A stretch of 64,000 nt of DNA from Myotis daubentonii (lineage: Eukaryota; Chordata; Mammalia; Chiroptera; Vespertilionidae). Below the pieces are notes generated by a model that made no database searches, was not told the origin of the DNA, and saw only the letters and a list, made by a program, of their open reading frames with translations. The stretch is taken from the NCBI RefSeq assembly GCF_963259705.1, contig NC_081846.1, positions 94,500,641 to 94,564,640 on the forward strand. Direction: 5' to 3'. Positions 16,274-26,911 of the stretch are shown here, piece after piece; the stretch's first letter is position 1; every line of letters begins with the position of its first letter. The position numbers were made by a program, and so were the translations under genes.

Positions 16274-16817
16274 CAGCGGTTCTCAACCTGTGGGTCGCGA
16301 CCCCTTTGGGGGTCGAACAACCCTTTCACAGGAGTCGCCTAAGACCATTGGAAAACACATATATAATTACATATTGTTTTTGTGATTAATCACTAGGCTT
16401 TAATTATGTTCAATTTGTAACAATGAAAATACATCCTAGACCTAACCGGTTTGGCTCGGTGGATAGAGCGTCGGCCTGCGGACTCAAGGGTCCCAGGTTC
16501 AAGTCCGGTCAAGGGCATGTACCCGGGTTGAGGGCACATCCCCAGTAGGGAGTGTGCAGGAGGCAGCTGATCGATGTTTCTCTCTCATCGATGTTTCTAA
16601 CTCTCTATCCCTCTCCCTTCCTCTCTGTAAAAAAATCAATAAAATATATATTTAAAAAAAAATACATCCTGCATATCAGATATTTACATTACGATTCATA
16701 ACAGTAGCAAAAATACAGTTATGAAGTAGCAACGAAAATAATTTTAAGGTTGGGGGTCACCACAACATGAGGAACTGTATTAAAGGGTCATGGCATTAGG
16801 AAGGTTGAGAACCACTG
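16274..16817 (+). mobile_element. SPIN-type hAT element, interrupted by Ves
   Basis: CAGCGGTTCTCAACCTGTGG opens and GGTTGAGAACCACTG closes the element. The 8-bp duplication GCTTATAG is perfect. A Ves at 16438-16660 splits it, so the SPIN insertion came first. Confidence 0.93.
16438..16660 (+). mobile_element. Ves SINE nested in SPIN
   Basis: Full-length copy; target duplication AATACATCCT repeats SPIN sequence. Confidence 0.95.
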
Positions 16818-16899
16818 GCTTATAGAGTTTCAATTTAACGCTCTCCAGTTAAACTTATATTCCAATAATACAAATATCAATGATTTAAAAACACATTCT

Positions 16900-17093
16900 T
16901 TAAATGTTTTTATTAATTTTAGAGAGAGAGGAGGGAAGGGGGGGGGGAAGAAAGAGAAACACCCATTAGCTGCCTCTTGCTTGCCCCACACCAAGGATAG
17001 AGCCCACAACCCAGGCATGTGCCCTGACCAGGAATTGGAAGTCGGCGAACTTTTGGTGTATGGGACACCCCTCAACCAACTCAGCCACTAGGG
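16900..17093 (-). mobile_element. Ves-like SINE, diverged
   Basis: Minus copy with head complement CAGCCACTAGGG. Flanking duplication AAAAACACATT. Contains a G-run at 16939. Confidence 0.88.
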
Positions 17094-17164
17094 CTAAAAA
17101 CACATTTTAAGTGTATTTTTTAAATCAGAGCATGAAAAACACATAAAGAATGTTGGGGGTGGGG

Positions 17165-18028
17165 GGATGGGAGAGTGCTGTCCCTGAAAGTGGCCAGAGG
17201 TGACCTCTGAAAATGGTTTGCTAATCACTTGATCCAGAAAACTCCACAAAACCATGCAAATCAAAAGGTTCAAATCTTCATGTTCACTTTAAAGGCACTC
17301 TGGTGAGCAGCCAGTGTGTCTCAATGGTTGAGTATCCACCTATGAACCAGAAGGTCACGGTTTGATTCCCAGTCAGGGCAAATGCCTGGATTGTGGGCTT
17401 GATCCCCAGTGGGGGGCATGCAGGAGGCAACTGATCAATGATTCTCTCTCACCATTAATGTTTCTATCTCTCTTTCCTTCACCTTTCCTCTCTGAAATCA
17501 ATAAAAATATATATTTTTTTAAAACCAAACAAAAAGCACTCGTGAAACTGCCCAAGCCATCAAAGAGTATGCATATTGGAAAAGCCACCAAGTATCTAAA
17601 AGATGTCACTTTACAGAAGCAATGTGTGCCATTCCATTGTTACAATGGTGGGGTTGGTAGGTGTGCACAGGACAAACAATGGGCCAAAAAGACTAAATTT
17701 TTGCTGTACGTTCTTAAAAATGCAGAGCATAAAGCTGAATTTAAGGGTTTAGATGTAGATTCTCTGGTCATTGAGCACATCCAGGTGAACTAAGCCCCCA
17801 AGACTTGGGGTAGAACTTACAGAGCTCATGGGAAGATTATCACACACATGAGCTCCCTGCCACACTGAGAGGATCCCTACTGAAAAAGAGCAGGTGATTT
17901 CCTAAACCAGAAGAAGAGGTTGTACAGAAGAAAACGATAAACCAGAGGAAACTGAAGAAACAAAAACTTATGGCCCCGGAGTAAATTCAACATAATGTAA
18001 ATACTAATAAAAGTTAAAAAAAAAAAAA
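17165..18028 (+). pseudogene. RPL17: RPL17 processed pseudogene, interrupted by Ves
   Basis: Ribosomal protein L17 of the 60S subunit, here a dead retrocopy. The frame begins at the ATG near 17210 and, after a Ves at 17302-17534, continues with translated pieces [47 protein letters not shown]. The C-terminal lysine-rich end and the mRNA 3' end with AATAAA-like sequence and an A-run at about 18015 are present. There are no introns. A deletion has removed the KQWGWTQGRWPKK stretch in part, and several frameshifts and stops occur. Confidence 0.9.
17302..17534 (+). mobile_element. Ves SINE nested in RPL17 pseudogene
   Basis: Head CAGCCAGTGTGTCTCAATGG; flanks AAAGGCACTC and AAAAGCACTC are the duplicated target within the L17 sequence. 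Confidence 0.93.
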
Positions 18029-18509
18029 AAACAGGAAAAAGTTCATCTGAAATCGGTCTCTGCATAGGATGATGGAAATACGTCAATAGAATTTTCAATA
18101 GAATTTAATGGTTAATTTCTCAATATAAAAATATTCTATAAAAGAGTGAGCAAGTATTGACAGATTATTTAGTCGGTTGGTTATTTGTCATTTTTAAAGC
18201 TTAGGTGCTTTTTAAGGTAATATGGATTATTCAATTCTGGATTTCACATCCATACAATTCAGAAAATAACTCCATGATGATAACGCTTCTAATCAGTAGT
18301 ATCAAAACACTGACTATTTGGAGAATGTTTACAGTAGCATATGGTTAATAAATTCAACCTCTACATATTTAAAAAAATGTTAGAAGCATTTCCACATTTT
18401 GTTTTAAAAACAGGAAAGGACCTAAAAATTTATGATTTCCTTTGTATGAAAATATTCTTAGTACTACCTACTTCCTTCATCCTTTTTACTTCAGTCTCTC
18501 CTGAAACCA
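18029..18509. other. Intronic sequence, nothing recognised
   Basis: AT-rich; no repeat identified. Confidence 0.55.
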
Positions 18510-18904
18510 TCCTATATAATAAAAGGCCAATATGCAAATTGACCAAACAGCAGAACAACCAGTTGCTATGATGCGCTCGGACCACCAGGGGACAGATGCT
18601 GAATGCAGGAGCTGCCCCCTGGTGGTCAGTGCACGCCCACAGGGTCAGTGCACGCTCAGCCAGAAGCTCTGAGCCAGGCTCAGGGCTGACAAGCAGAGCA
18701 GTGGTGCGGGAGCCTCTCCCATCTCCATGACAGCGCTAAGGATGTCCAACTGATGGCTTAGGTCCACGTGGGACATCAGTCTGACATCCCCCAAGGGCTC
18801 CCGGACTGCGAGAGGGTGCAGGCCAGGCTGAGAGATGCCCCCCATCCTGAGTTGAGAGATGCCCCCCATCTTGAGTGAATGAATTTCATGCACTGGTCCT
18901 CTAG
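18510..18904 (+). mobile_element. Non-autonomous Helitron
   Basis: Perfect 5' end TCCTATATAATAAAAGGCC; 3' hairpin region GAATTTCATGCAC and CTAG. Contains GGCCACCAGGGGACAG-type filler and a short duplicated CTGAGTTGAGAGATGCCCCC. Confidence 0.95.
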
Positions 18905-19229
18905 TGTGTAATAAGAGAATAAATATTCTGTCTAATCTCTTAGGGCTGTATGTGATTTGAATTGGAACATAAGAAGTGAACTAAGTGAGGTTGACTCAGT
19001 GAGGTTGGTGAAGTAATTTGTTGACTCAGCTATCCCATGAATTCAACTAAGTTTCAGCATCCAAATTCAACTAATGGCTTCAATTCAGATGTCATCACCA
19101 GTAATTCTAAAAGGATGTATGAAAGGTAATTTTTTTTGAAAGGTCATTTTATAATCATCAAATTTCTAATTTTATTAGAATAAAATTATCCTAATATTCT
19201 AGTTCCTATTACTAACATCAAATAAGAAT
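18905..19229. other. Intronic sequence, nothing recognised
   Basis: AT-rich sequence; GTGAGGTTG(A/G) duplicated locally near 18985. Confidence 0.5.
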
Positions 19230-19880
19230 AAAGATATTAACACTCATCAAAGGAAGCTTTAAGGTTATTCAGCCAAAAAAGGAATAAAATAGTGACACAT
19301 GCTACAACATGGATGAACCTCTGAAAGAAGTCAGATTTAAAAAGTCACATATGGTGTCCTAGCCAGTTTGGCTCAGTGGAGAGACCGTCGGCCTGCGGAC
19401 TGAAGGTTCAATTCCGGTCAAGGGCACATGACCAGGTTGAGGGCTCGATCCCCAGTAGGGGAAGTGCAGGAGGCAGCTGATCAATGATTCTCACTCATCA
19501 TTGATGTTTCTATCTCTCTCTCTCTCTCTCTCTCTCTCCTCTCCCTTCCTCTCTGAAACCAATAAAAATGTATTTTGGGGGGGTTGGGGGGAAAGGTCAC
19601 ACATTGTATGATTCCATTTATATGAAAAATCCAGAACATGCTAACACAGAAACATAAAACAGATTAGTGGTTGCCAGAGCCAGAGAAAGGGAGGAAAGAA
19701 CAATGAATGGATGCTGAATGAGAATGAGGTTGCCTATGAGGATGGTGAAAATGTTTTGGAACTAGACAGAGGTGGTGGCTGAAAACACTGCAAATGTACT
19801 AACTGGTGCTGAGTCAGACACTTTAAAATGGTTAAAACAGTAAATCTTATGTTATGTGACTTTTCCCTCAGTTGAAGAAT
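19230..19880 (+). mobile_element. Old L1 3' end, interrupted by Ves
   Basis: Motifs GCTACAACATGGATGAACC, ATGATTCCATTTATATGAA, GATTAGTGGTTGCCAGAG and the run up to GTTATGTGAC are typical of old mammalian L1 3' ends. Confidence 0.75.
19357..19593 (+). mobile_element. Ves SINE
   Basis: Copy with (CT)n tail; flanks GTCACATATGGT and GTCACACATTGT are the diverged target duplication. Confidence 0.93.
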
Positions 19881-20250
19881 TTAATGTATTGGGGGGAAAT
19901 CAGATGGTGCTACACAAGAGCCAAATCAAGGATTTACTATACAAATATGGGAAATGACTTAAGTCAAATGCAAAACAATCAATATATGTTGTTACACTTT
20001 TGAATAATTCGTATGTTAAAAGAGAGAAAAAAATATACTCTTTCATTTTAAACCTTATAGAGGATAGGGGGAAATATCTTCCCATTTACAAATTTGTTGA
20101 GTAAAATTTGTTCTAAAAACAACTTCAAATTTTCCTTGAATGGTGAAGTTTTATTTGTGTTTCAAATATAAAGGCTCAACATGAAGAAAAGGTGAAAATA
20201 GAAAGTACAACTATATTCTAAATCAAGACCTGGCCCTAAATAGTCAATAA
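19881..20250. other. Intronic sequence, nothing recognised
   Basis: AT-rich; no repeat identified. Confidence 0.55.
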
Positions 20251-20593
20251 TCCTATATAATAAAAGGGTAATATGCAAATCAACCAAACAGTGGAACAAC
20301 CAGTTGCTATGACGTGCACTGACCACCATGGGGCAGACGCTCAATGTAGGAGCTGCCCCCTTGGTGGTCAGTGTGCTCCCACAGGGGGTGTGCCACTCAA
20401 TCAGAAGCCAGGATGACAGCTGGAGAGCGCAGTGGTGGTGATGGGGCAGAGCTAAGGATGTCCGACTGCCACCTTAGGCTCACTGAGCTGGCAATTGGAT
20501 ATCCCCAAGGGCTCCCGGACTGCAAAAGAGCACAGGCTGGGCTGAGGGACCCTTCCTCCCCCCATGCACGAATGTCGTGCATGGGGCCTCTGG
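20251..20593 (+). mobile_element. Non-autonomous Helitron, first of a tandem pair
   Basis: Starts TCCTATATAATAAAAGGG and ends GCACGAATGTCGTGC hairpin plus CTGG (CTRR form). The next Helitron begins immediately. Confidence 0.92.
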
Positions 20594-20903
20594 TATAAGC
20601 ATAATATGCACAGCAACCAAACTGCAGAACAACAGGTCTGGTCGCTATGACACACACTGACCACAAGGGGGCAGACACTCAACACAGGAGCTGGCCCCTG
20701 GTGATCAGGGAACTCCCACAGGGGGAGCACTGCTGAGCCAGAAGCCGGGCTCACGACTGGCAAGTGCAATGGCAATGGCGGGATCCTCTCCTGCCTCCAC
20801 TGCAGGCGGGCGGACAGGAGCCAGGGGTCCCGGACTGCGAGAGCCCCAGGCTGCAGGACCGGCCTGCCCCCCAGTGCACGAATCTCATGTACCAGGCCTC
20901 TAG
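20594..20903 (+). mobile_element. Non-autonomous Helitron, second of tandem pair
   Basis: Begins TATAAGCATAATATGCAC, lacking the first bases of the normal 5' end, and ends GCACGAATCTCATGTACC then CTAG. Confidence 0.88.
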
Positions 20904-21060
20904 TACCATAATAATTATATATGGTGTCAGATGGGTACTAGATATATTGGCATGAACACTTCATAAGTTATGTAAATGTCTCATCACTGGGTTGTATACC
21001 TGAAAGTAATATAATATTCTATGTCAACTGTAATAGAAAATAAATTATTTTTTAAAAGAC
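20904..21060 (+). mobile_element. Old L1/HAL1 3'-end fragment
   Basis: ATGGTGTCAGATGGGTACTA, GGGTTGTATACCTGAAA and AATAAATTATTTTTTAAAAG match the same 3'-end family as 60358-60515. Confidence 0.65.
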
Positions 21061-21179
21061 CCAGCCCTAAAATAAAACTACTCACAACTGAGTAACCCAG
21101 TCTTCACAAATGCCTTTTTCACTTCACTTCCTTTAAACTGTTATTACTTGCCCAAGTCACAACAGAGCCCCTTAATGGC

Positions 21180-21487
21180 TGTATAGGCTAAATTGTGTCC
21201 CCCCCTTCGCTTCATATGTTAAATCCTAACCTCCAGGACCTCAGAATGTGACTGTATTTGGAGAAAGGCCCCTAATCCATGACTGGTGGACACGGACACT
21301 CATAAAAGGCATGCCATTTGAAAGCAAGAGAAAGACAGCCATCACCAAGCCCAGGGGAGGGGTCTCAGAAGAAACCAATCCTGCTCATCTCTTCATCTGG
21401 AATCCAAAACTGAGAAAATAAATGTCTTTTGTTTCAGCCTCCCAGTCTGTGGTAGTTGGTTATAGCAGCCCTAGCTGACTATTACAG
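21180..21487 (+). mobile_element. MLT1-like MaLR solo LTR
   Basis: Contains TTGTGTCCCCCC, ATATGTTAAATCCTAACC, CCTCAGAATGTGACTGTATT, GAAAATAAATG and GTGGTAGTTGGTTATAGCAG. These are landmarks of mammalian MaLR (MLT1) LTRs. Internal deletions shorten it. Confidence 0.75.
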
Positions 21488-21680
21488 TGGCAGAGTCAGA
21501 GCAAAATACCTGGATCGCCTGACTCTCCCTCAACATGTCAAAAGATTTCAGCAAAGCCTTTAACAGCTTTCTCTGACTGAAGAGAGCAGAAAACATGAAG
21601 TTCAAAATCAGTGACCCAAATAGAAAGAACTCCAGTCATTAAAACTACCCCTTAGGCTTCACTCAGTACTATACTGCAAA

Positions 21681-21681
<1 letters not shown>

Positions 21682-21729
<48 letters not shown>
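21682..21729. repeat. (CA)n microsatellite
   Basis: About 24 CA units directly abut the Tc1 arm at 21730. Confidence 0.98.
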
Positions 21730-21732
<3 letters not shown>

Positions 21733-21949
21733 TGGCCAGATTATTATGACCACCTGACGTTTGTAGGCAAATTAGCTATAATATCGTGCTGAAGTTGCTA
21801 GAGGGCCAGACCACTATAAATAGGGAAGCAGGTTGTTTACCACGACAGAAGTGATTTTTTTCTGAAGATATGGGTAAACAACGCGATTTAACATCCTTTG
21901 AACGTGGGATATATATACACTGAGTGGCCAGATTATTATGACCACCCCA

Positions 21950-22640
21950 TCAGTACTTCGTTGGGCCACTTTCTGCCTTCAATACTGCAGCGATTCTTCT
22001 TGGCATTGACTCCACGAGATGTTGAAAGGTGATGCGAGGAATCTGACACCATGCCTGATGAATAGCACTGTCCAGTTCTGTGAGATTTGATGGTTGTGGA
22101 ACCAGCTGCCTGATGGCTCTTTTAACTTTAACTTCGTCCCACAAATGCTCAATTGGATTGAGATCTGGTGATGGTGGGGGCCACCTCAGCAAGGTAGTCT
22201 CCCTCGTGTTGTTGAAAGCACTCCTGCACAATGCGAGCACCGTGGCATGGCGCATTGTCATGTTGGAAGAAGCCATCTCCACTGGGATCCGCCATCAACA
22301 TGATAGGATGAACTTGATCAGCAACGATACTTAGGCATGCTGTGCTATTCAGACGTTGTTCCACACGAATCAAAGGGGCCCAAATCATGCCAGGAAAACA
22401 TGCTCCAAACCATAACACTGCTCCCACCAGCTTGAAGGTTTGTACTCATGCATGTGGGGTGAATGCTTTCATGCTGTTTCCGTCAAATTCTCACTCTGCC
22501 ATCTGTATGATGCAACTGAAAATGTGATTCATTGGGCCACATGACTTTTAGCCAATGCTCGACTGGCCAATCCTTCTGTTCCTGTGCGAATTGGAGACGT
22601 TTCATCTTGGTAACTGCAGACAGCAGAGGTGTTCGAACAG
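21950..22640 (-). pseudogene. Tc1/mariner transposase, 5'-deleted and frameshifted
   Basis: The cut-and-paste DDE transposase is recognised from FFQHDNAPCHGARIVQE (second catalytic Asp) and SPDLNPIEHLWDE (third catalytic Glu). The expected first Asp lies in WPNESHF, where Asn stands in its place. The N-terminal paired-type DNA-binding region is missing from this copy, and stops and a frameshift near 22180 break the frame, so it is inactive. Confidence 0.9.
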
Positions 22641-22728
22641 GCCCTCAGCTTCCATATCCCATACGATGCAGTGTACGGCTAATGTGCCTACAAACATCAG
22701 GTGGTCATAATAATCTGGCCACTCAGAA

Positions 22729-22768
<40 letters not shown>

Positions 22769-22796
22769 TGTGTGTGTGTGTATATATATATATATC
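22729..22796. repeat. (GA)n-(GT)n-(TA)n compound microsatellite
   Basis: Simple repeats between the inner Tc1 terminus and the right arm. Confidence 0.97.
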
Positions 22797-22986
22797 CCAC
22801 ATTCAAAGGCTGCTAAATCACGTTGTTTACCCATATCTTCAGGAAAAAATCACTTCTACCATCGTGGTAAACAACCTGCTTCCTATTTATAATGGTCTGG
22901 CCCTCTAGCAACTTCAGTGCGAAATTATAGCTAATTTGCCTACAAATGTCAGGTGGTCATAATAATCAAGCCACTCAGTGTATATA

Positions 22987-23848
22987 CCAGAGGCCCAGTG
23001 CACAAATTCGTACACGGGTAGGATCCGGCCAGCCCAGCCCAAATTGGGGCAGAACAGGGATGGACCTGTTGGGAGGAGGAGATGGCAGGGGTTGGCCAGC
23101 CAGCCCGGCACTATTGGGGGAGATCAGGGCCTGGCTGGCTGGGAGGAGGGGCCACAGGCAATTGGCCGGTGGGTCCTGCCCCCGATTGGGGGTTCAATCA
23201 GGGGCGTGGCCAGGCGGGGGGAGGGGCTGTGGGCGACAGGCCCGGTCCCTGATTGGGATGGGGGGGGGGGCTGATCTCAGGTGGGACTGGGCTGGGGGAG
23301 GGGCTGCAGGTTGGCTGGCTGGCCCCGCCCCTTATTGGGGTGGGGGGCAATCAGGGGCAGGACCAGCCAGGGAAAGGGCTGCAGGCCAGTCAGAGGGGTG
23401 GGGCAGCTGGGGAAAGGGGCTGCAGGTGGTTGGCCAGCCAGCCCCACACCCAATTGGTGTGGGGGATGGGATCAGGGGCAGGGCCAGCAGGGGTGAGGGG
23501 CTGCAGGCCTATCATGGTAGGACAACCAATCGGGGGTGGGGCATTTGGCTGGCCCGCCCCACCCTTGATTGGGGTGGGAGAGTCCAGTAGTGGGCAGTAC
23601 TTATTAAAGGATACTTTTGAGAAGAGTAACTGGGAAGAATGAGAAAAGAGCAGGTTTGAGCAGAGGAGTAAGTAAAGCTGCAATACTACTGGCCAGGGAG
23701 CAGCGTCAGCTAACCACATAGAGAGCTCTTGGGTGAATGGGGAAAAAAGGAGACATATGTACCTGATCGGGCGGTTCGCTGGCCATAGTGGGCATCATAC
23801 CAACTGGTCATTATGGCATTATGGTCGCTGGCTTTTTATATATATAGA
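22987..23848 (-). mobile_element. Non-autonomous Helitron, first of three in tandem
   Basis: Minus orientation. The 3' end is at the left (CCAGAGGCCCAGTGCAC, CTAG mutated) and the 5' end at the right (TTTTTATATATATAGA). The interior is GC-rich with degenerate repeats of GGGGAGGGGCTGCAGG. Confidence 0.88.
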
Positions 23849-24056
23849 ATACAGGCCGGGTGCACAAAATTTTTGCACAGGGGGGAGGAGATTCCCTCAG
23901 CCCGGCCTGCATCCTCTCCAACCCAGGACACCTCAGGGTATGTCCAACTGCCAGTTTAGGCCCAATCCTAACCGCCTCTGCCTAGGCCTCTGCCACTGTG
24001 GCTTTGTCCAGAAGATGTTCAGTCTAATTAGCGTATTATCCTTTTATTAGTATAGA
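23849..24056 (-). mobile_element. Non-autonomous Helitron, second of three in tandem
   Basis: Begins with a degraded 3' terminus (ACAGGCCGGGTGCAC) and ends CTTTTATTAGTATAGA, the 5' end. No bases separate it from either neighbour. Confidence 0.88.
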
Positions 24057-25251
24057 CTAGAGGCCCGGTGCACAAAAATTTGTGCACTCGGTGGGGGTGG
24101 GAGGTCCCCTCAGCCCGGCCTGTGCCCTCTCGGGAGATAACGACCTGCTGGCTTCGGCCCGCTCCCGGGTGGCAGAGGGCAGGCCCAATCCCCAGGTGCA
24201 GCCCCTGGTCGGGCTCAGAGCAGGGCCAATTGGGGAGTTGGGGCGCCGCCCCCTGTCATGCACAGAGCAGGGCGGATCAGGAGGTTGCGATGCCACCCTC
24301 AGTCACGTTCAGGGTAGGGCCGATTGGGGGGTTGGGGCACCGCCCCCGTCAACACTCAAGGCAGGGTCGATGGGGAGGTTGCCGCGCCACCCCATCAAGC
24401 ACAGAGCAGGGCCAATCAGGGGGTTGGGGCGCTGCTCCCTGTCACGCACAGAGCAGGGCCCATCAGGGGGGTTGGGGCTCCGTACCCTGTCACACACAGA
24501 GCAGGGCCCATCAGGGGGTTGGGGAGCTCCCCCCTGTCACTCACAGAGTAGGGCCCATGTGGTGGGAGTTGGGGCACCGCTCCCTGTCACACACAGGGCA
24601 GGGCTGATCAGGGGGTTGGGGCACCGCCACTCTCACACTCAGGGCAGGGCCGAAGGGGAGGTTATGGCTCTACCCCATCACACACAGAGCAGGGCCAATC
24701 AGGGGGTTGGGGCGCTGCCCCCTGTCACACACAGAGCAGGGCCCATCAGGGGGTTGGGGCGCTAACCCCTGTCACACACAGAGCCGCAGGGCAATCAGGG
24801 GGTTGGGGAGCTCCCCCCTATCAGGCACAGCGCAGGGCTGATCAGAGGGTTGGGGCGCCTTCCCCTGTCACGAACAAAGCAGGGCGGATAGGGAGGTTGT
24901 GGCCCCGGCCCCTGTCACACACACAGCCACAGGGCAATCAGGGGGTTTGGGCGCTGCCCCCTGTCACACTGATCCTGGTGCCCGGCAGACTAAAGCAGGT
25001 TTCTGGGGTTTTGTTTAGCTTCTATATTTGTAACATAGTTGCTTAGAGTTGCAGCTCAGAGACCTGCAGCGGCAGGCGGGGAACGCTGGAGTCCTTCGTC
25101 ACTGAACCAAGCAAACCTCATGTTAGTTTCAAGCTGCCTGGCTGCCGGCCGCCATCTTGGCTGGCAGTTAATTTGCATATTGCCCTGATTAGCCAATGGG
25201 AAGGGTAGTGGTCTTACGCTAATTACCATGTTTCTCTTTTATTAGATAGGA
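24057..25251 (-). mobile_element. Non-autonomous Helitron, third of three in tandem, with minisatellite
   Basis: CTAGAGGCCCGGTGCAC (3' end) at left and TCTTTTATTAGATAGGA (5' end) at right. The interior holds a GC-rich minisatellite (24225-24970) and a unique part with TGGGGTTTTGTTTAGCTTCT. Confidence 0.94.
24225..24970. repeat. GC-rich minisatellite, period about 50-60 bp
   Basis: About 13 imperfect units of the type CAGAGCAGGGCCAATCAGGG + GGTTGGGGCGCTGCCCCC + TGTCACACA. It produces long chance open frames (up to 227 codons). Confidence 0.9.
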
Positions 25252-25886
25252 TATACATACCAACAAATTCAAAAGAAGAAATCAGAGAATCATCCTTCAT
25301 AAAAACAATTCCTGTTATTTCTACTCACTGCAATATTCACTTGAGCTACTTTAACATAACACTACAATTTAAACTAGAAATCAGGCTTATCCCTATAGCA
25401 TATTCATCTCACATCTGGGGAATCATAAAAAAATGCAATTCATTTCAAGAATTAAATCAGTGAGCACTAAAGCACTAAAGACAGACAGGTACAGAAACAC
25501 ACACACACGAAGTCTACTCTCAAGAGACTAACAAGATTTTAAGGAAAAAAAAGAGCAAAAGAAGAAAGCAGTATGAGAAACTACTACTATATGAGAATCT
25601 AATATGCCTGTCTGCCAAGAACTCTTATAGGCAACAGGGATACAGCAAGGCTTACAGCATAATTCAGCCTTAAGAATTTTAAATTTGGAGCAGGATGGGA
25701 AAAGGGGGGAGGAAAAGACACTGTTAGAAAAGAAACAAAATAAATGAGAGGCTCTCTCATTCACTCAGCATACCATGGACAACATAATCTTTCCCCGAAT
25801 CACACAATCTAAAATAACCTTCCCCAACCAAACATTTCTGGTTCTATTAACCATCACAGCTGATCTGCAATTAAAACACAGATAAT
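25252..25886. other. Intronic sequence, nothing recognised
   Basis: AT-rich; no repeat identified apart from a short (AC)n at 25498. Confidence 0.55.
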
Positions 25887-26108
25887 CCCGGCTGGTGTGG
25901 CTCAGTGGTTGCACATCGACCCAAGAGCCAGGAGGTCATGGTTAGATTACCTGCCAGGCCACAGGCCCAGGCTACAGGCTCAATTCCCAGTGTGAGATGT
26001 GCAGGAGGCAGCCAATCAATGATTCTCTCTCATCACTGATGTTTCTATCTAGCTCTCCCTCTCCCTTCCTCTCTGAAATCAATAAAAATATTTTTAAATA
26101 AAAGAATA
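25887..26108 (+). mobile_element. Ves SINE
   Basis: Head CCCGGCTGGTGTGGCTCAGT; flanks AAAACACAGAT and AAAACACTGAT. Confidence 0.93.
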
Positions 26109-26128
26109 AAACACTGATGAAAGATATG

Positions 26129-26642
26129 CTATATAATAAAAGCCTAATATGAAAACTATCTCCTTGGGCAGTCGTTCGACTGGGAGTTCAACCAATCGCT
26201 ATGACGTGTGTTGACCACCGGGGGGCAGCATGGAACATGGCAGGTATTGGCTATGCGGTACTGGCATCAGTGGAGACACTGCCGGCCACAATGGGCCCCG
26301 ACGAGAGCAGGACCACAGCGGGATGATGGAACAAGTGAGTGGCAGCGCCAAGCCAAGGCAGGTGCAAGCAGAGACTCAATCGCCTCGCAGACGGAGACCA
26401 GCGGTAGCGGCAAGGGGTAGGGCCGCCACCCAGCTCCCAGGCGATCAGGGAACTGGAGGTAGGCTCAGCCTTGATCAATCACGCCACAGGCGGGATGGTG
26501 GAGCAGGTGAGGGGGCAGCACCAGGCCAAGGCAGGGTGCCAGGTGGAGCTGTGGGCCTGCAAGGGCACAAACTGGGGCTTGATCTCCACAGGCCACCCCG
26601 AAGGATCCCACCCGTGCACGAATTCATGCACCCGGCCTATTG
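26129..26642 (+). mobile_element. Non-autonomous Helitron
   Basis: Starts GCTATATAATAAAAGCC and ends CGTGCACGAATTCATGCACC, with the terminal CTAG lost to CTAT. Confidence 0.88.
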
Positions 26643-26911
26643 TATTTTTATAGGAAACTAGTAGCCTGGTGCACAAAATTCGTGCAAAATAAAGGTAATT
26701 AATTAGCGGAATTATTTTAATATTTCTGTTTGCCCTTTCTCTATAATAGAAGTGTGAGAGATGAAAGGAAATTAGTAAAATACATATGAAAATAATATAT
26801 AAATTTATTAATAGACAATAACAGAATGATATAACAAAGACATGACACAAAACAACAAAAACGTGATATAAAAACAACAGTGATACAAACAATGACTGAT
26901 AAAGTGATTAA

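Larger units (their letters stand above)
21730..22982. mobile_element. Palindromic Tc1-derived element with an inner Tc1 copy
   Basis: The left arm (21730-21905) and right arm (22797-22980) are inverted copies of the same 180 or so bases: the Tc1 end GAGTGGCCAGATTATTATGA, a unique stretch, and the first codons of the transposase (MGKQRDLTSFERG). Between them, at TA-rich sequence, lies another Tc1 copy (21915-22728) with its own ends CACTGAGTGGCCAGATTATT, next to (GA)n(GT)n(TA)n microsatellite at 22729-22796. Confidence 0.88.

Noticed and set aside
22946..23642. Open frames up to 214 codons, Gly/Trp-rich
   Set aside because: They fall in a GC-rich Helitron interior. Overlapping frames are open in all three phases, so composition explains them.
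24082..24765. 227-codon open frame in GC-rich sequence
   Set aside because: It lies in the Helitron minisatellite. The repeats give stop-free frames in several phases, and no domain is visible.
26230..26661. 143-codon frame in plus strand
   Set aside because: It is inside a Helitron, has no recognisable domain and no codon pattern of a real gene.
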